From Gryganskiella cystojenkinii (lineage: Eukaryota > Mortierellomycota > Mortierellomycetes > Mortierellales > Mortierellaceae), in contig JAAAIG010000301.1 of NCBI GenBank assembly GCA_015852425.1, positions 1-40,766 of the forward strand: a DNA stretch of 40,766 nt, read 5' to 3'. The position numbers and the translations under genes are program-made. The notes beneath the pieces are model-generated. The model was not told the origin of the DNA. It did no database searches and saw only the letters and a program-made list of their open reading frames with translations. Shown here piece after piece: positions 20,882-32,156 of the stretch. Each line of letters begins with the position of its first letter. Within the stretch, counting starts at the first letter, position 1.

Positions 20882-21660
20882 GGTTAGTGAGGCGGTTCAG
20901 GTAACGTGAATGAATGAGGAATGGGTTGGTTGTGGAAGGTGATTAAGAAAAGAAATGAGCTCAAATATGGAGATGTGCTGTGTTTAAGAGAAGGGAATGT
21001 GGAGTGAGACGGTGGAGACGGTTGGGCGCAGACGAAAAAAAAAGTGCAACAGTCACTCGACCCCAACGATGTCATCCTGATTTTTTAAAGCAAGGATCCC
21101 AGCCAGAGGTCACTTGACAAGTGCAGGTGATCGATAAAGTCTGGCACGCGACAGGACAGGCCGTGTTTCCCCTGCGCATTTCGCGTCCAGGGCATTCTGG
21201 AACCACTCTGCTTGGACGTGTTTCTCATATTTTTTTTGCATTGTTATGCGCTCATTCTTCGTGGTCGAACGGTTTCTCCAAAACGACAAGGCTTCCTTTT
21301 GTAGACATCAAGTCTAAAAGAGTCAGCAAATGACATCGTCTACAGCATGGATCTGTAGTGCGCCTAAAATGCCGGTGTCTATCGTCCACGGCTATGGACG
21401 CGTTAACATTGTTGTGTAGACATAAAGATATGGCTCGGTAATCTTTCTCGTCAATGCCGTGCGTGGGACAAATGGAGCGTGCTCGGAGATCTTTCCCGTC
21501 ACTGCCGTGTGCATTTCTGGGAGGAAAGAAAAAGTGCTCGGCCTAACTTTCATCCAAAACTTGGCTTAAAATGCCACAGTTCGTACACTTTTTTGTCGTT
21601 TCAACATTCACACTTCCCACACCTTGCATTACCCCACACCCGCACACACCCACCTATTCA
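20882..21660. promoter_or_regulatory. Divergent promoter region, claudin-like (-) and carboxylesterase (+)
   Basis: 779 bases, the longest gene-free stretch in the window. The side of the claudin-like gene is purine-rich on plus (about 20935-21015). A short inverted repeat, CGTCCA and TGGACG around a 6-base loop, lies at 21383-21400. An imperfect 31-base direct repeat with 48-base spacing lies at 21433-21511. The carboxylesterase leader (about 21590-21655) is C- and T/A-rich. Confidence 0.45.
21433..21511. repeat. Imperfect 31-base direct repeat, 48-base period
   Basis: Copies at 21433-21463 and 21481-21511 agree at about 26 of 31 bases. Both contain GCTCGG, ATCTTTC, CGTCA and TGCCGTG in the same order. 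They lie 150-230 bases before the carboxylesterase ATG. Confidence 0.75.
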
Positions 21661-23607
21661 ATGTCCAAGACTGTGGATATCAATCTTCCAAATTATGGTG
21701 CCTTGCGCGGTTCTGTTGATGAGACGCGACAAGTTGTCGTTTTCAAGAACGTGCCTTACGCCATCATTCCCGAACGTTGGCGTGCCGCCGTCAAAGTTCA
21801 GCCTTGGACTGGTACTGGTGTGCGCGACGCTACGAAACAAGGGTATGTTTTCTGCAAACAATGTCAATATGTCAATATGAAATGTGTTCATTTCCAAGTT
21901 TCTCACGCAAACCCATACTTTTTCTTTCTTTTTCCCCCTTTGTTACGACTGATAGACCAGTCTGCCCCCAAACGCTATCGCGATATCCACTAAATGTCAT
22001 CATGCCTGAGGGGCGGCGCAAGGTCGGCGACAATCCCACCACTCAGTTCGGACTGGACCAAGATGAATTCAACTGCTTGAATTTGAATATATACGTACCT
22101 TTTGAATGTGTCGGAGAACAAGGACATTCGAAACCCGTACCTGTTATGACTTGGATCCATGGTGGTGGTTTCCGCGAAGGTTCCAACGGTGACCCATTGT
22201 ACGGTATGTCCTTTGCCACTTTTGAACGTCCACTTTTGTTTTAGAAGGATCACTGATCACCAACATCTCAACTTATCGCCAAACTTGCCGTGTTTTTCTC
22301 CTGTAGATGCCTCCAACATTGTGAAGAGATCCATCGAAGTGAACCAGCCCGTAATAGTCGTGTGTATGAATTACCGCCTCAACTCGTTTGGTTTTTTGGC
22401 TTCCAAGGAGATGGAGCAAGAGATTCAAGAGCAAGCTGCCTCCGCCTCAGAAGCAGTCTCTGAATATAATCAATTGATAGGGAATTGGGGTCTTATGGAT
22501 CAAAAACTTGCCTTCGAATGGGTTCGAGAGAATATCCATGCCTTCGGGGGTCAAGCCAACAACATCACCGCCTTTGGAGAGTCTGCAGGGTCGATTTCGA
22601 TTCATTATCATATGCTCTGCCCTTCTCACTTCGGTCTCTTTGACCGAGCTATCATGCACTCTGGGACGGTGGCAACCTTGCCCGCGGTAGACGTTTTTAC
22701 TGACGGCCAAATGATTTTTGATCGACTCCTCAACAACCTGGATATTCCATTGGACTTGGACGGCCCCGAAAAGATGCGGCGATTACGCGCTATCCCCTTT
22801 GACACTCTAGCTGCTGCTGGCGGGAATCGTACCACCTTCCCTGGATTCCAACCATATTATGCTCCTAATAGAAAGGACACGTTCTTGCCCGCCAAAATCC
22901 CGATCCAAGTCTTGTGTCAGGATCCCCACGCCTACGATCCCAATCTCCAAGCGGTCTTTATTGGCGTCAACAAGGATGAAGGGACAGCATTCGCGATTTC
23001 GAGCCATGGACCTTGCAACTTGAAAACGTGGTCGAGTCTCTTTCAAAAGCTTGTACCCGATATGGATCTTATTCCTTTGTTCGAGTCCGACTTTCGAACG
23101 ATGCTTCCCCCCAAGACCGACTCGGATGTCTTTCAGCTCGTCTCTAAGCTTACGGGCGATCATATGATGCAGTACCCAGTGTACAAAGCCGCCGAGACTC
23201 TCTTGGCTCTGCAACGTCAAAAGCCCGATCGATTCCGAGTAGATCGATACCATTTCGACGCAGAGATTCAAAAGATGAATGAATTGGCACCGGGAATGGG
23301 GGCGCTTCATGTGGCCGAGGTTCCATACGTTTTTCAACCTCCGGCCCTCGAGATGGTGTTGTCCGAGGATGAACTAATTTTGAGTCGAGCGATGCAAGAT
23401 CTTTGGATCGCCTTTGCTCATCACTTACCCTTGTCTGTGGAGGGAAGAATGGCTGACACCGATGAGGCCATCATCTTTACAAAGGACTATCATATCCAGA
23501 TTGGAGAAGGCGTCCGCTTGAGTAAGGACGCCTTGATGTTCTGGTCCAGATCCGGCGAACGCGCGGTAGAGGCGTGCCAGGCACAGTTGCTTCGGCGTGA
23601 GTACTGA
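21661..23607 (+). CDS. Type-B carboxylesterase/lipase family protein
   Basis: Three exons, 21661-21842, 21956-22203 and 22307-23607, give 576 residues, normal for the alpha/beta-hydrolase carboxylesterase family. The oxyanion-hole motif WIHGGGFREG is in exon 2, the nucleophile elbow GESAGS has Ser236, and the acid is Glu368 in NKDEGTAF. The likely base is His478 in GALHVAEVPYVF, so the triad is complete. It should hydrolyse carboxylic esters; the natural substrate is unknown. There is no signal peptide (it begins MSKTVDINLPNYG), unlike many secreted fungal lipases of this family, so an intracellular role is likely. The start is the first Met before the conserved VVFKNVPYA stretch. The stop is TGA at 23605-23607. 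Confidence 0.92.
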
Positions 23608-24011
23608 ACTAGTCTGAAAAGAAACGGAATAACGGAGTAGTGAGCATCATAAAAGAATTGTATACCATTGTCGGTGAGTTTCATTGGTGTTTGCCGCCTC
23701 CCGCCATGCCAAGATCATGACCACTCATTTCATGTTTTACTTGGCACAGATGGGCTGTTGCACCAACGGTCTTGGCGCCTAGGGGTAAAGGAAGTGCCCT
23801 GAGGCTCTTTTTTTTTTAGTGCATAAATTTTCTTTTCATTTGCGAAGTTCAGCGTTTTCGTTTTTCTTTCTTCCTTTCTTTGTTCATTCTTATCTGCTGT
23901 TACGGCATCTTTCCCACGTCCTGTCTTCTTGCCCTTGGATCAGTTTCTTGTCTTCTTTCGCTCCCTTGAGCAAAAGCCCCTTTCCCCCCTCCAAAATCAA
24001 AGCTCTTCGAC
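23608..24011. promoter_or_regulatory. Intergenic region, carboxylesterase to duplicated-domain gene
   Basis: 404 bases with nothing recognised beyond a CT-rich leader at about 23803-23995 that includes a T10 run and a TATA-like GCATAAATTT near 23821. Confidence 0.4.
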
Positions 24012-25165
24012 ATGTTGAAAGACGAAACGCAGTGGCAGCCGGCTGAGCAGGAGCCAGGTCCTCCTTCCTACAATGATCATACTCTGGCCCAAGCGCCTTC
24101 ACAGTCAATCTCAGTTGCCACTCACCTAGAGCCGAGTTTCGGTCCTAGATCATCTAATTCGAGAAGCAGCACCATCAGCACCAGCAGCCCAAGTCGACTG
24201 ACGGCTCATCTCCAGTCGTTGTCTCAGTCTCTGTCCCCAACTACAGCCGCACCCACAACCTTGGCCAAGACAACACCTTCCAGCAACAGCATCCGGATTT
24301 GCACGGTGGCCTTGGCAGGAGGAGACAAAATCCGACTTATTGGTACGCCTTCTTACCTCACACCCGAGATTCGGTCCACTATTCAGATGAGTTGGGGCAC
24401 CGTTCAAAAGGAATCCAGTTACGCTGGTTCACACGAGTTTAAACTGACAGGACACCCCTGGAAGGCCGAAGGTCCGGACCTGATTCGATGTCGAAAGCTC
24501 ATTCTCGGGATGGTGGAGACAATGGCCAGGATGGGATGGGATCTTATCCTGTCCACAGATATCTCCCAACGAGACAGCGACCAGGACACCATGTTCTTTG
24601 AGTTAAACCAGGCGATCGCGGCCGCCGAGGCCAATGATGACACTCAACGGGTTGTCAACGAAAACATATTGGGGCCGCTGAGGCCTGTGAACGTTGAGAT
24701 GTTTGCCATCTGCTTCCACAAATCAGACAAGATCCGGGTTTTGGCCATGTCAATCCATCAAGCTCAAAAGGTGTTGGGTCTTGTGAAGCAGGCCATCGCC
24801 TCCCAATGGAAATATACGTATGTTCGAGCAGCTATTGATAGATGACGAGCATCTATTTTTCATGGCAGTGCAAATTGCTGACAGACGCCGCGTTTTTTGT
24901 TTTTCCTTTTTTTTTGTTAACAACACATAGCATCCAACGAGAACGAGACTATTGCGGTGCATCCGAGATCAAACTTCAAGGGAACCCGTTCTGGTCTGGT
25001 GGAGACGAGTTTGTGCAGGGACGGATGGTGTTGGCACAGACGCTCGCCAACTTGCGAGCAGAAGGGTATAAGGTCTATAGCTCCGTCTCTTCAGGGCCTG
25101 GAAGCGATGACGACCAAGTCGATTTTTGGATCTTTCGACGTGTCGACATATTTTGGAGCGGATGA
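24012..25165 (+). CDS. Uncharacterised protein with two copies of a ~110-residue domain
   Basis: Two exons, 24012-24817 and 24931-25165, give 346 residues. I do not recognise the family by name. Residues 1-92 are Ser/Thr/Pro-rich, low complexity and probably disordered. Two similar blocks follow, about 94-198 and 228-338. Each has a hydrophobic strand ending in Asp-Lys-Ile-Arg (105-108 and 239-242), a Trp (128 and 266), a Gln-x-Glu/Arg stretch, then Y-x-G-x-x-E-x-K-L-x-G-x-P (YAGSHEFKLTGHP and YCGASEIKLQGNP), an Arg followed by a hydrophobic helix, and an Asp-rich turn before a hydrophobic strand (DQDTMFFE and DDDQVDFWIF). That makes a tandem internal duplication. There is no signal peptide or membrane helix. 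The intron cuts the second copy just before its YCG motif. No catalytic motif is evident; the role is unknown. Confidence 0.82.
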
Positions 25166-25668
25166 GTGTCCCTTCCTGCTGTTGAAACCATACTTAGGAG
25201 AGAGAGAATCGGGAATAAAAACTTTCCAGTGATAATATCCGAGTTGGTTTACAAGACTTGTCCGTTGAAAAGGCGGAAATCTTGAGGTGATCCATTTCAC
25301 AAGTTGCTTAAGGGGCGACAACACTATATCGGCATTAAAATGAGGGATGGGGCATCCACAAAAGAAAAAGGAACCAAAGGGACTCACGTTCCACCTCATC
25401 ATCAATTACCCTCGCCCGCACTCACTTGGACTCTTTACTTTGCACCAATAATCCGACATCCCCTTTTGCAACAACACAGGTGTCCTGCAAATTGATTGAG
25501 CTCAGAGGTACTTTCCCTTTATTTCTTTCTCGTTCATTTTCATATTTGCGATGTCCGTCCATCTTTGCATCTATGCATTTCCATGTACCCGTCCATCTAA
25601 TCCGTTTTTGAATGACTACATAATACAAAAAAAATAAAAAAAGACCCCCTCATCTAGCAAAAGGGCCA
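25166..25668. promoter_or_regulatory. Intergenic region before the golgin gene
   Basis: 503 bases. The last 160 include a CT-rich leader (about 25505-25600) and an A-rich stretch at 25625-25645 close to the golgin start. No gene or RNA recognised. Confidence 0.4.
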
Positions 25669-28600
25669 ATGTTCTCATCTTTCAAGGAAAAGCTCAACAC
25701 GGGCTTGACCTCGATCCAGGAAAAGGGAATCGCTGCTGCCAATGCTGCCACCACTGCCGCCGTTGCCGCAGCGGAGGCCGCCAACAAGGCCGCCAGCTCT
25801 GGATCCAACAGTCCTTCACAGAGACCCTCCGGAGACCACGCTTCCTCACTCTATCACGACCAACACCACCCTCTCCAAGATCCCTTGAATGTCTCCCAGT
25901 CTTCACCAGGACCGAGTTCGCCACAAAGAAACAGCATCGGTGGTGGTGGATCTGCGACCTCACTCTTCAGACGATCTCTGCAAACTCCTCGCAAGTCTGC
26001 GGATCTGATCAGCTTTGGCTCATCACCACCACCAACACCTCAACAACAAGCAAGCTCAGGAACTGGGAACACAGGAGCCAATAGAAAGTTGCTCGCCATG
26101 GTCAAGCAGCTCACTCTTGATCCTATGCAGGAGAAACCAGATCAGCAACAACTGGAGCAGGTTAAGGCTTCAGAGCCAGGTGGCTCAGAGATGACGGATG
26201 CTCTCGTCGAGAAGCTTGAAAGGCTGCAACGCTACGAGGCTCGATTCCCTGGTTCGTATTCAACAAAAACAAGTTCGTTAGTGAAACCCTGACTAGAAAA
26301 GATCTATCATGGTCTAACGACGTTGTCAAGGACGATAATTAGATCTAGCAACTGCGTTCAAGAGACTTGTCAAGGAAAAGCTCGCGATTGAAGCTGTACT
26401 AAAGGCGTCTACACCGATCGAGGATTTATCCGATGTGGAGGCCTTAGAGGCGCATCTCAGGAATATGTCGTACAAGAGCGAAGTAAGGTTCATTGCTTAA
26501 AGAGCTACCACGGTGAGCTGCATGTGAAATATTCTCTCTTACTAACTGTTCATCCGATTTGTTTTTATAATGTCAATCAGGTATCCATGCAGGAAATCAA
26601 ACGCTTGAACGACGAACTTCGAGGTGGGTGTTGATTTATTTACTTGAACAGGCGTAGATTCACTCGATCGTTTCATGCCGACATTTTTATTTACTTCTTT
26701 CTGAATCGCACCTTTTCTCAATAGACGCTGTCAAGTTGAAAGAAGTGCATGTTTTGGAATCTTCCTCGCAGTCAGACGTGATTGAAAGGCTTCAGGATCA
26801 ACTCACCACAAAGACACAGGTAAAATAGTACAGTCCGCTGAGTGCGAGATCACTCTGGAACAAAATAGCAGCGGGACTAGGACTTACCAAGTCAATATGT
26901 TTTTCTCGCGTTCGTTTCCTAGGAAATTGAGCGTCTCCAAGCAACAGCAGAAAAGACAGAATCCGACAGCGATACCGTCTCCACGATAGCGAGACAACAG
27001 GAGCGAATCAAGGAATTAGAGACTCAGATCCAGACCTTGGAATCACAGCTGTTGTCAACCAACCCCACATCAAACCCTTTATCTGCAGATCCTCTCTCTG
27101 CTACTGTTTCTGCACCAGAGACCCTCGTCTCTTCCTCTACCTCCGATTCTGGTTCTAGCTCTCCAACCCTTAAAGAAAAGAAGGCCACAGCAAAGGAGCA
27201 AAAGAAAAAGGACCTGGCCCTTCGAGAACTCATGGCTCGACTGGAGGCTGTTATGAAGGAAAAGAAGCAAGCTCAGCAGGACCAAGAGCAGGCAGAGGTT
27301 AAACTATTGCAGCTTCAGCTGGATCTTGACAAGGAAATCAAGGTCAAGAAAGAAATGGTCGAAAAATTGGACGAGCTGCAAAAGAAGGTCGGAGAGATCG
27401 AGGAGAAGGAACATATTCAACTGGACTTCTCGAAGAAGAATAACAGCAGCAATGCCAAGACCAAAACCAAGACCAATGGCGGCGACAATTCCTCCGATAA
27501 CGCCATAGCGTCCACAGAAGCTGACTCGACGAACAAGGAGGTCAACGCCAAGCAGACAGAAGCACTTAATGCCGCGGAACTGAGAGCCAAGGAGGCGGTG
27601 GAGAAGTTGTCCAAATCCGAAGCTGATGTCCATGCCGCTCAATTGCGCGAAGCTGAGGCGATCAAGGCACGAGATCTGGCTCTTCAGAAAGAAGCTGAGG
27701 CTATCAAGAAGGAATCTGAGGCACGTCAAGCCGGGCAAGACGCTGAAAAGTCTCTTACCGAGGCTCAGGCCTCGCTTTTAGCACTGCAAACGGCAAGCCA
27801 GCATTCTGACAAGGAGATCAAGATTGCTAAAGCCCAGATCAAGGAGTTACAAAAGTTGGAGGGCAAACTGGCCGAAGCCAAAGAGGATCTCGCTAAAGCG
27901 CAGCAAGAATCGGCGGCTGCTCGGGAAGAGTTGGAGCAAGCTCGGACGCGTCTGCAAGACCAAATCAGAATGACCCAGGAGGAGAAAGCCGCTCTCGAGT
28001 CTCGTTTGGACCAGGAAAGCAGGTCTGCAATGTCGGAACGAGAGCAAGGACTAAAGCGACTGGAAGATGAGAAGTGCGCCATGCTGCAAGAAATCGATGT
28101 GCTCAAGAGTAGTCAGCAAGAGGCATTCGAGGCCACCAAGAAGACGACACAGGCGCTTACTACGCTGAAGGAAGACATGCTTGAGAAGGAGAAAGCCATT
28201 TCAGCATTGACGAAGGATCGCGAAAATTTGGAGCAACAATTGACTGTTCGCCTCGATCAATCCGAACAATTGGCTACGTTGACGGCTTTGATGTCAGAAA
28301 AGGAGTTGGAGCTTGAGAAAGGTCACAAGAAGATCGAAACGATCTCGTCTGTTCTCGAGTCTCTTCGTGCCACTGTCAAAGAAAACCAGACAAAGATTCA
28401 GGCCATCCAGTCTTCCAAGGAGGAGCTCTCGAAGGAGTGGGAAGACAAGATCGCGATGAAGGATCAAGAACTCAAGTCCAAGGTTCAAGAAGCAGACGAT
28501 TTGCAGCAGGTGATCGACAGCGCGACCAACGAAAAAGATGAGATTTTGTCAAAACTCGCTATTGTGCAGGAGAAGGAACAGATCCGACGGAACAAGATTC

Positions 28601-31600
28601 AGTCACTTGAAGACGAACTGACTGCTGTTAAGAAGGAGCTGGAAGAAGCCGTCGCCATCGCCGCCGCCGCTGCTGCAGTGACTGCCGCCTCATCAGAGGC
28701 GCCAGTGGAGACACCTGAGCCTATTATTAATGATCACTCCACGAACGCGTCGACAGCTGACGGAGCAGATATGGAACAGCTAAAGATCAAACTCAAGGAG
28801 CTGGAGGCCGAGATCGTAAGCCTGAACCAGGTTCCCTCCAAGAATGCTCAAAAGAAATTGCGACAGGAGCTGAACCAGACCAAGACCGCCAAACAAGCTG
28901 CCGAAGCTCAAGTTGAGGCCCTGAAGGCAGATCTCGAAATCGCATTGAAGGCCTCTTCAGGAAGCTCAGAGTCTAATGTCGATGGAGCTTCGTCGTCCGA
29001 GGATGAGCGGAACGTCTCAGAGTTGAAGTTGAGAATATCCGAGCTCGAGTCAACGATCAAGGATAAGGACTCAGCCCTGGCCGAGTTGCAGGCGCAGCTG
29101 GACAAGAACGAGGTGCAACAACAAGAGACGCAGAACCGTATTCAACAACTCGAAGAATCTGCTGCCAAGGCCGTAGCATTGGAACAGGAGCTGTCAGCAA
29201 AAAGCCAGGAGGGAGACGAGGCTGTTAAGCAATTGTCAGAGGCACAAGTTAACGAGAAGGTCTTAAGGGAGTCATTGGAAATGTTCAAGACTCAACTGGC
29301 AGACGCTGCGGTTCTTGCGGAACAAAAGCACGCAGATTTTTCAAAGCAACTGTGCGCTCTTGAAGACGAGAAGAAGACGTTGATCAAGAAGCAGCAAAAG
29401 ATCGACAATGCCGAGACAAAAGCTCAAAAGTCATTCAAGGAACAGCTAGACAGTCTCGAGGAAGAATTGGTCGGCTTACGTAAAGTCAAAACAGAGTTGG
29501 AAACCCGTGTTTCCGAGCAAACCGAATTGCTGACCCAGGAACAAGACCGAGCAAAGGCAGAGTTGGAGAAGACAGTCAAAAATCTCGAATCAGCCCAAAA
29601 GGCAGAGACGGATGCGCTAACGCGGATCGAGTCCTTGACAAAGGAACGCGACGAGGCTGTCGAAAAGGTCCAGCGTCTCGAGAAGGAAGTCGAAAACTCG
29701 ACGGAATCCAAGAATGGTGCCGAGGAAGGCCTGAAGAGTGATATCACAATCCTTCGCCAAGAGCTCGACACTGTTCAAAAGAGCTTGAGCTCCGCGCAAA
29801 TCAATGTCGAAACAGTCACCAAAGCCAAGGACGACGCAATGACCGAGTGGCAATCTCAAAAGGATGAACTCTTGAAGGAGCGGGACCAGGCTCTTATGAA
29901 ACTCGCGGATGCTGAAACCGCTCTGAAGTCAGCGGTTGAAGGCGAAACCTCCAAGGGCCAGGCTAGCGAGGAAAGGATGAAAGTGTTGCTGCAGGAGCAA
30001 GAAATCAACAAGGAAAAGCTCAAGAATGTTGAGGTTCAGTTGGAAGCCCTTCAAGTTTCCAGTGCCACCGAGATCAAGGCTCTCCAAGATCAGACTCAAA
30101 TCCTTATAGACGAGAAATCGGCTTTGGAGAAGCAGCGAGCTGAGCTCGAGACCCAGGCTCGAGATGCTCGTGCTCAGCATGAAGAATCTGCGAAGCTTCT
30201 CAAGGTCTTGGAGGATGATCTCCAGCACCAAAAATCGTCCAGCGCAGAGGCGCAAGAGAAGGTCACTGAACTTCAATCCAAGATTCAATCGCTGACGACG
30301 AAGGATCGCGACAATAAGGAGGCACTGGCCCTTGCCAAGGCTACGATCCACCAGCGAGACGAGGATCTGGAACTGTCTCGGAAAAGCAAGGCCGAGGATG
30401 AAGACAAGTTGCAAAAATCGATGACCTTGCTCAAGACAACTCGCAAGCAGATCTTGAGGCTCGAGAAGGAGAAGCAAGAGGTGAGCGAGGAGTTGGAGCA
30501 GTGCAAGGTTCAGATGGCCAAGGTTAGTCAGGAAGCCAAGACGGCCAGTCAACGAATGGTCGCTCAACAGTCGTCCATGAGCAGTGATCTCGCACGATTA
30601 CAAGCAGTCCAAACCAAGATGGCTCAAGACAAGGAGAAGCTGATTCAGGAGAAGGAGCAGGTCTTTGACCAGCTTCAAATGAAGCAGGCCGAGTTTGAGT
30701 CATCGCAGACTTCGTTGGAGAATGTAGAGCATGAAATGCGTGAGTACCGTCACCAGTTAGAGGAGGCTCGTGATCGGGTCACGATGCTCGAGGAAGAGAC
30801 AACGCATGCAAAACGGTTGGCGGATTCCAAGGTAGCCGAGTCTGAGGGATTGAAGCGTAAGTCTGTTGAGCTGGAAAAGAAGCTGGAGCAAGTCCAGGCC
30901 ATGATGAAGACGAGGAACGAGGCACACCGAACAGTCCTTGAGAACTTGCAGCAGGAGATCGAAGAGACCAAGGATAACCTGGGTCAGGAGATCAGTCAAT
31001 TGAAGTCGTCCTTGGAGGAGAAGGAAGGCGTCATCAATAAGCTCGAGGAAACGGAGAAGAGCCGCGTGACCGAGCTGGAAGAACTCCAGGCTGCTCACGC
31101 AACATATAGCGAGCGTCTAAAGTCTTTGCAAGAAGAAGTCCAAGGACTCAAGGAGCAAAAACGCAATCTAGAAATGGAGTTGGTAAGTCCTAGTTTATCT
31201 CAATGTTTCTTTAAGTTCCAAGACTCAATGAGCGAGTTCTTGACATTTTCTTCTCTTACTTTTATTAGCAACACTTCAAGGAACTTGAGGTCATCCTGGC
31301 GAATGAAAAGACGAACCATGAGAAGTATGTGGAGGATTCCAAGATGCGGGAAAGTCATCTCCGTACTTTGAACAAGACGTTGAAGGAGGAGGTCCGCAAG
31401 TTGCACCAGAAACATGGCGGTCCTGGATCACCAACACCTCAGACTCCAGGAGGATCTTTCATAGCCGGAGGAGCCTATCCACAGACGCCAGGTGGACCTG
31501 GAACGAGCTCTGTTCAACAGACACCTTACCAGCATGGACATAGGGACAGTTTGGGCGGTCGGGTAACATCCCCAGGATCAACACCACCAAGTACACCCCA

Positions 31601-31888
31601 TTTCGGACGGATCTTGCAGCAACAACAACAATCGAGTCAGGATGACGATGTGAACGTCGAGTACTTGAAAAATGTCTTGCTAAACTTTATGGAGCACAAG
31701 GATCGTCGGGTATGTTGTCCCAAGAGAGAAGGAGGATACTCGCGTTTTTTATTATTTTGGTCTTAAACGTTCCGGCCTAACTATTTTGTTTACATGATTT
31801 TTGTAAATAGCAACAACTGGTCCCTGTGGTTGCTCAAGTCCTCAAGCTCACACCGGACGAGACCAAGCGATTGTCAAGAGGCGCATAA
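25669..31888 (+). CDS. GRIP-domain golgin (trans-Golgi tether)
   Basis: Seven exons, 25669-26251, 26343-26482, 26581-26623, 26725-26819, 26923-31182, 31269-31709 and 31811-31888, give 1879 residues. The start MFSSFKEKLNTGL resembles the short basic-amphipathic N-termini of golgin-97 and golgin-245. An Ala-rich segment (about 23-43) and a Ser/Pro/Gln linker follow. From about residue 170 to 1750 the protein is heptad-rich coiled coil (Glu, Lys, Gln, Leu). After a Gly/Pro-rich linker comes the GRIP domain (about 1833-1878): DVNVEYLKNVLLNFME, then QQLVPVVAQVLKLTPDE. Tyr1839 is the conserved GRIP Tyr that binds Arl1-GTP at the trans-Golgi, where such proteins capture vesicles; yeast Imh1 is the functional analogue. 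Nearly all the rod is in one 4260-base exon. The final intron splits the GRIP domain. Confidence 0.92.
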
Positions 31889-32156
31889 GACAACTATCCC
31901 CTTTCCTTTTTGCAACCAGCATAAAATAATACCATCCGTTAGACAGACAGAGATACAGTTTGGTTTCCTTTTTTCCTTTTTTTTCTCGCAAAACTGGGAA
32001 TTGGGTGAAGGATTGCACAGGTGATAGAGGGGAGGGGTCAAGGAAAGCTTGCAGAAAACAGAGAGCGAGCGAGTTCTAAGTACGAAGAGAACGAGCTTTT
32101 TAATTTGTCGCATTAGATTTTTTGGGACAAAAGGGTATCCAGTAACGGGACTATGT
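31889..32156. terminator. Convergent 3' region, golgin (+) and BSD2 (-)
   Basis: 268 bases between facing stops. CATAAAATAATA near 31919 is a likely poly(A) signal for the golgin. No clear signal was found for BSD2. No gene seen. Confidence 0.4.

Noticed and set aside
21383..21400. Hairpin CGTCCA...TGGACG as a terminator or small RNA
   Set aside because: A 6-base stem alone in a eukaryotic promoter is weak; kept only as a possible binding palindrome.
29929..30567. A 212-residue, Leu-rich minus-strand frame
   Set aside because: It is the mirror of the Glu/Lys/Gln-rich golgin coiled coil; CTT/CTC codons come from AAG/GAG on the real strand.
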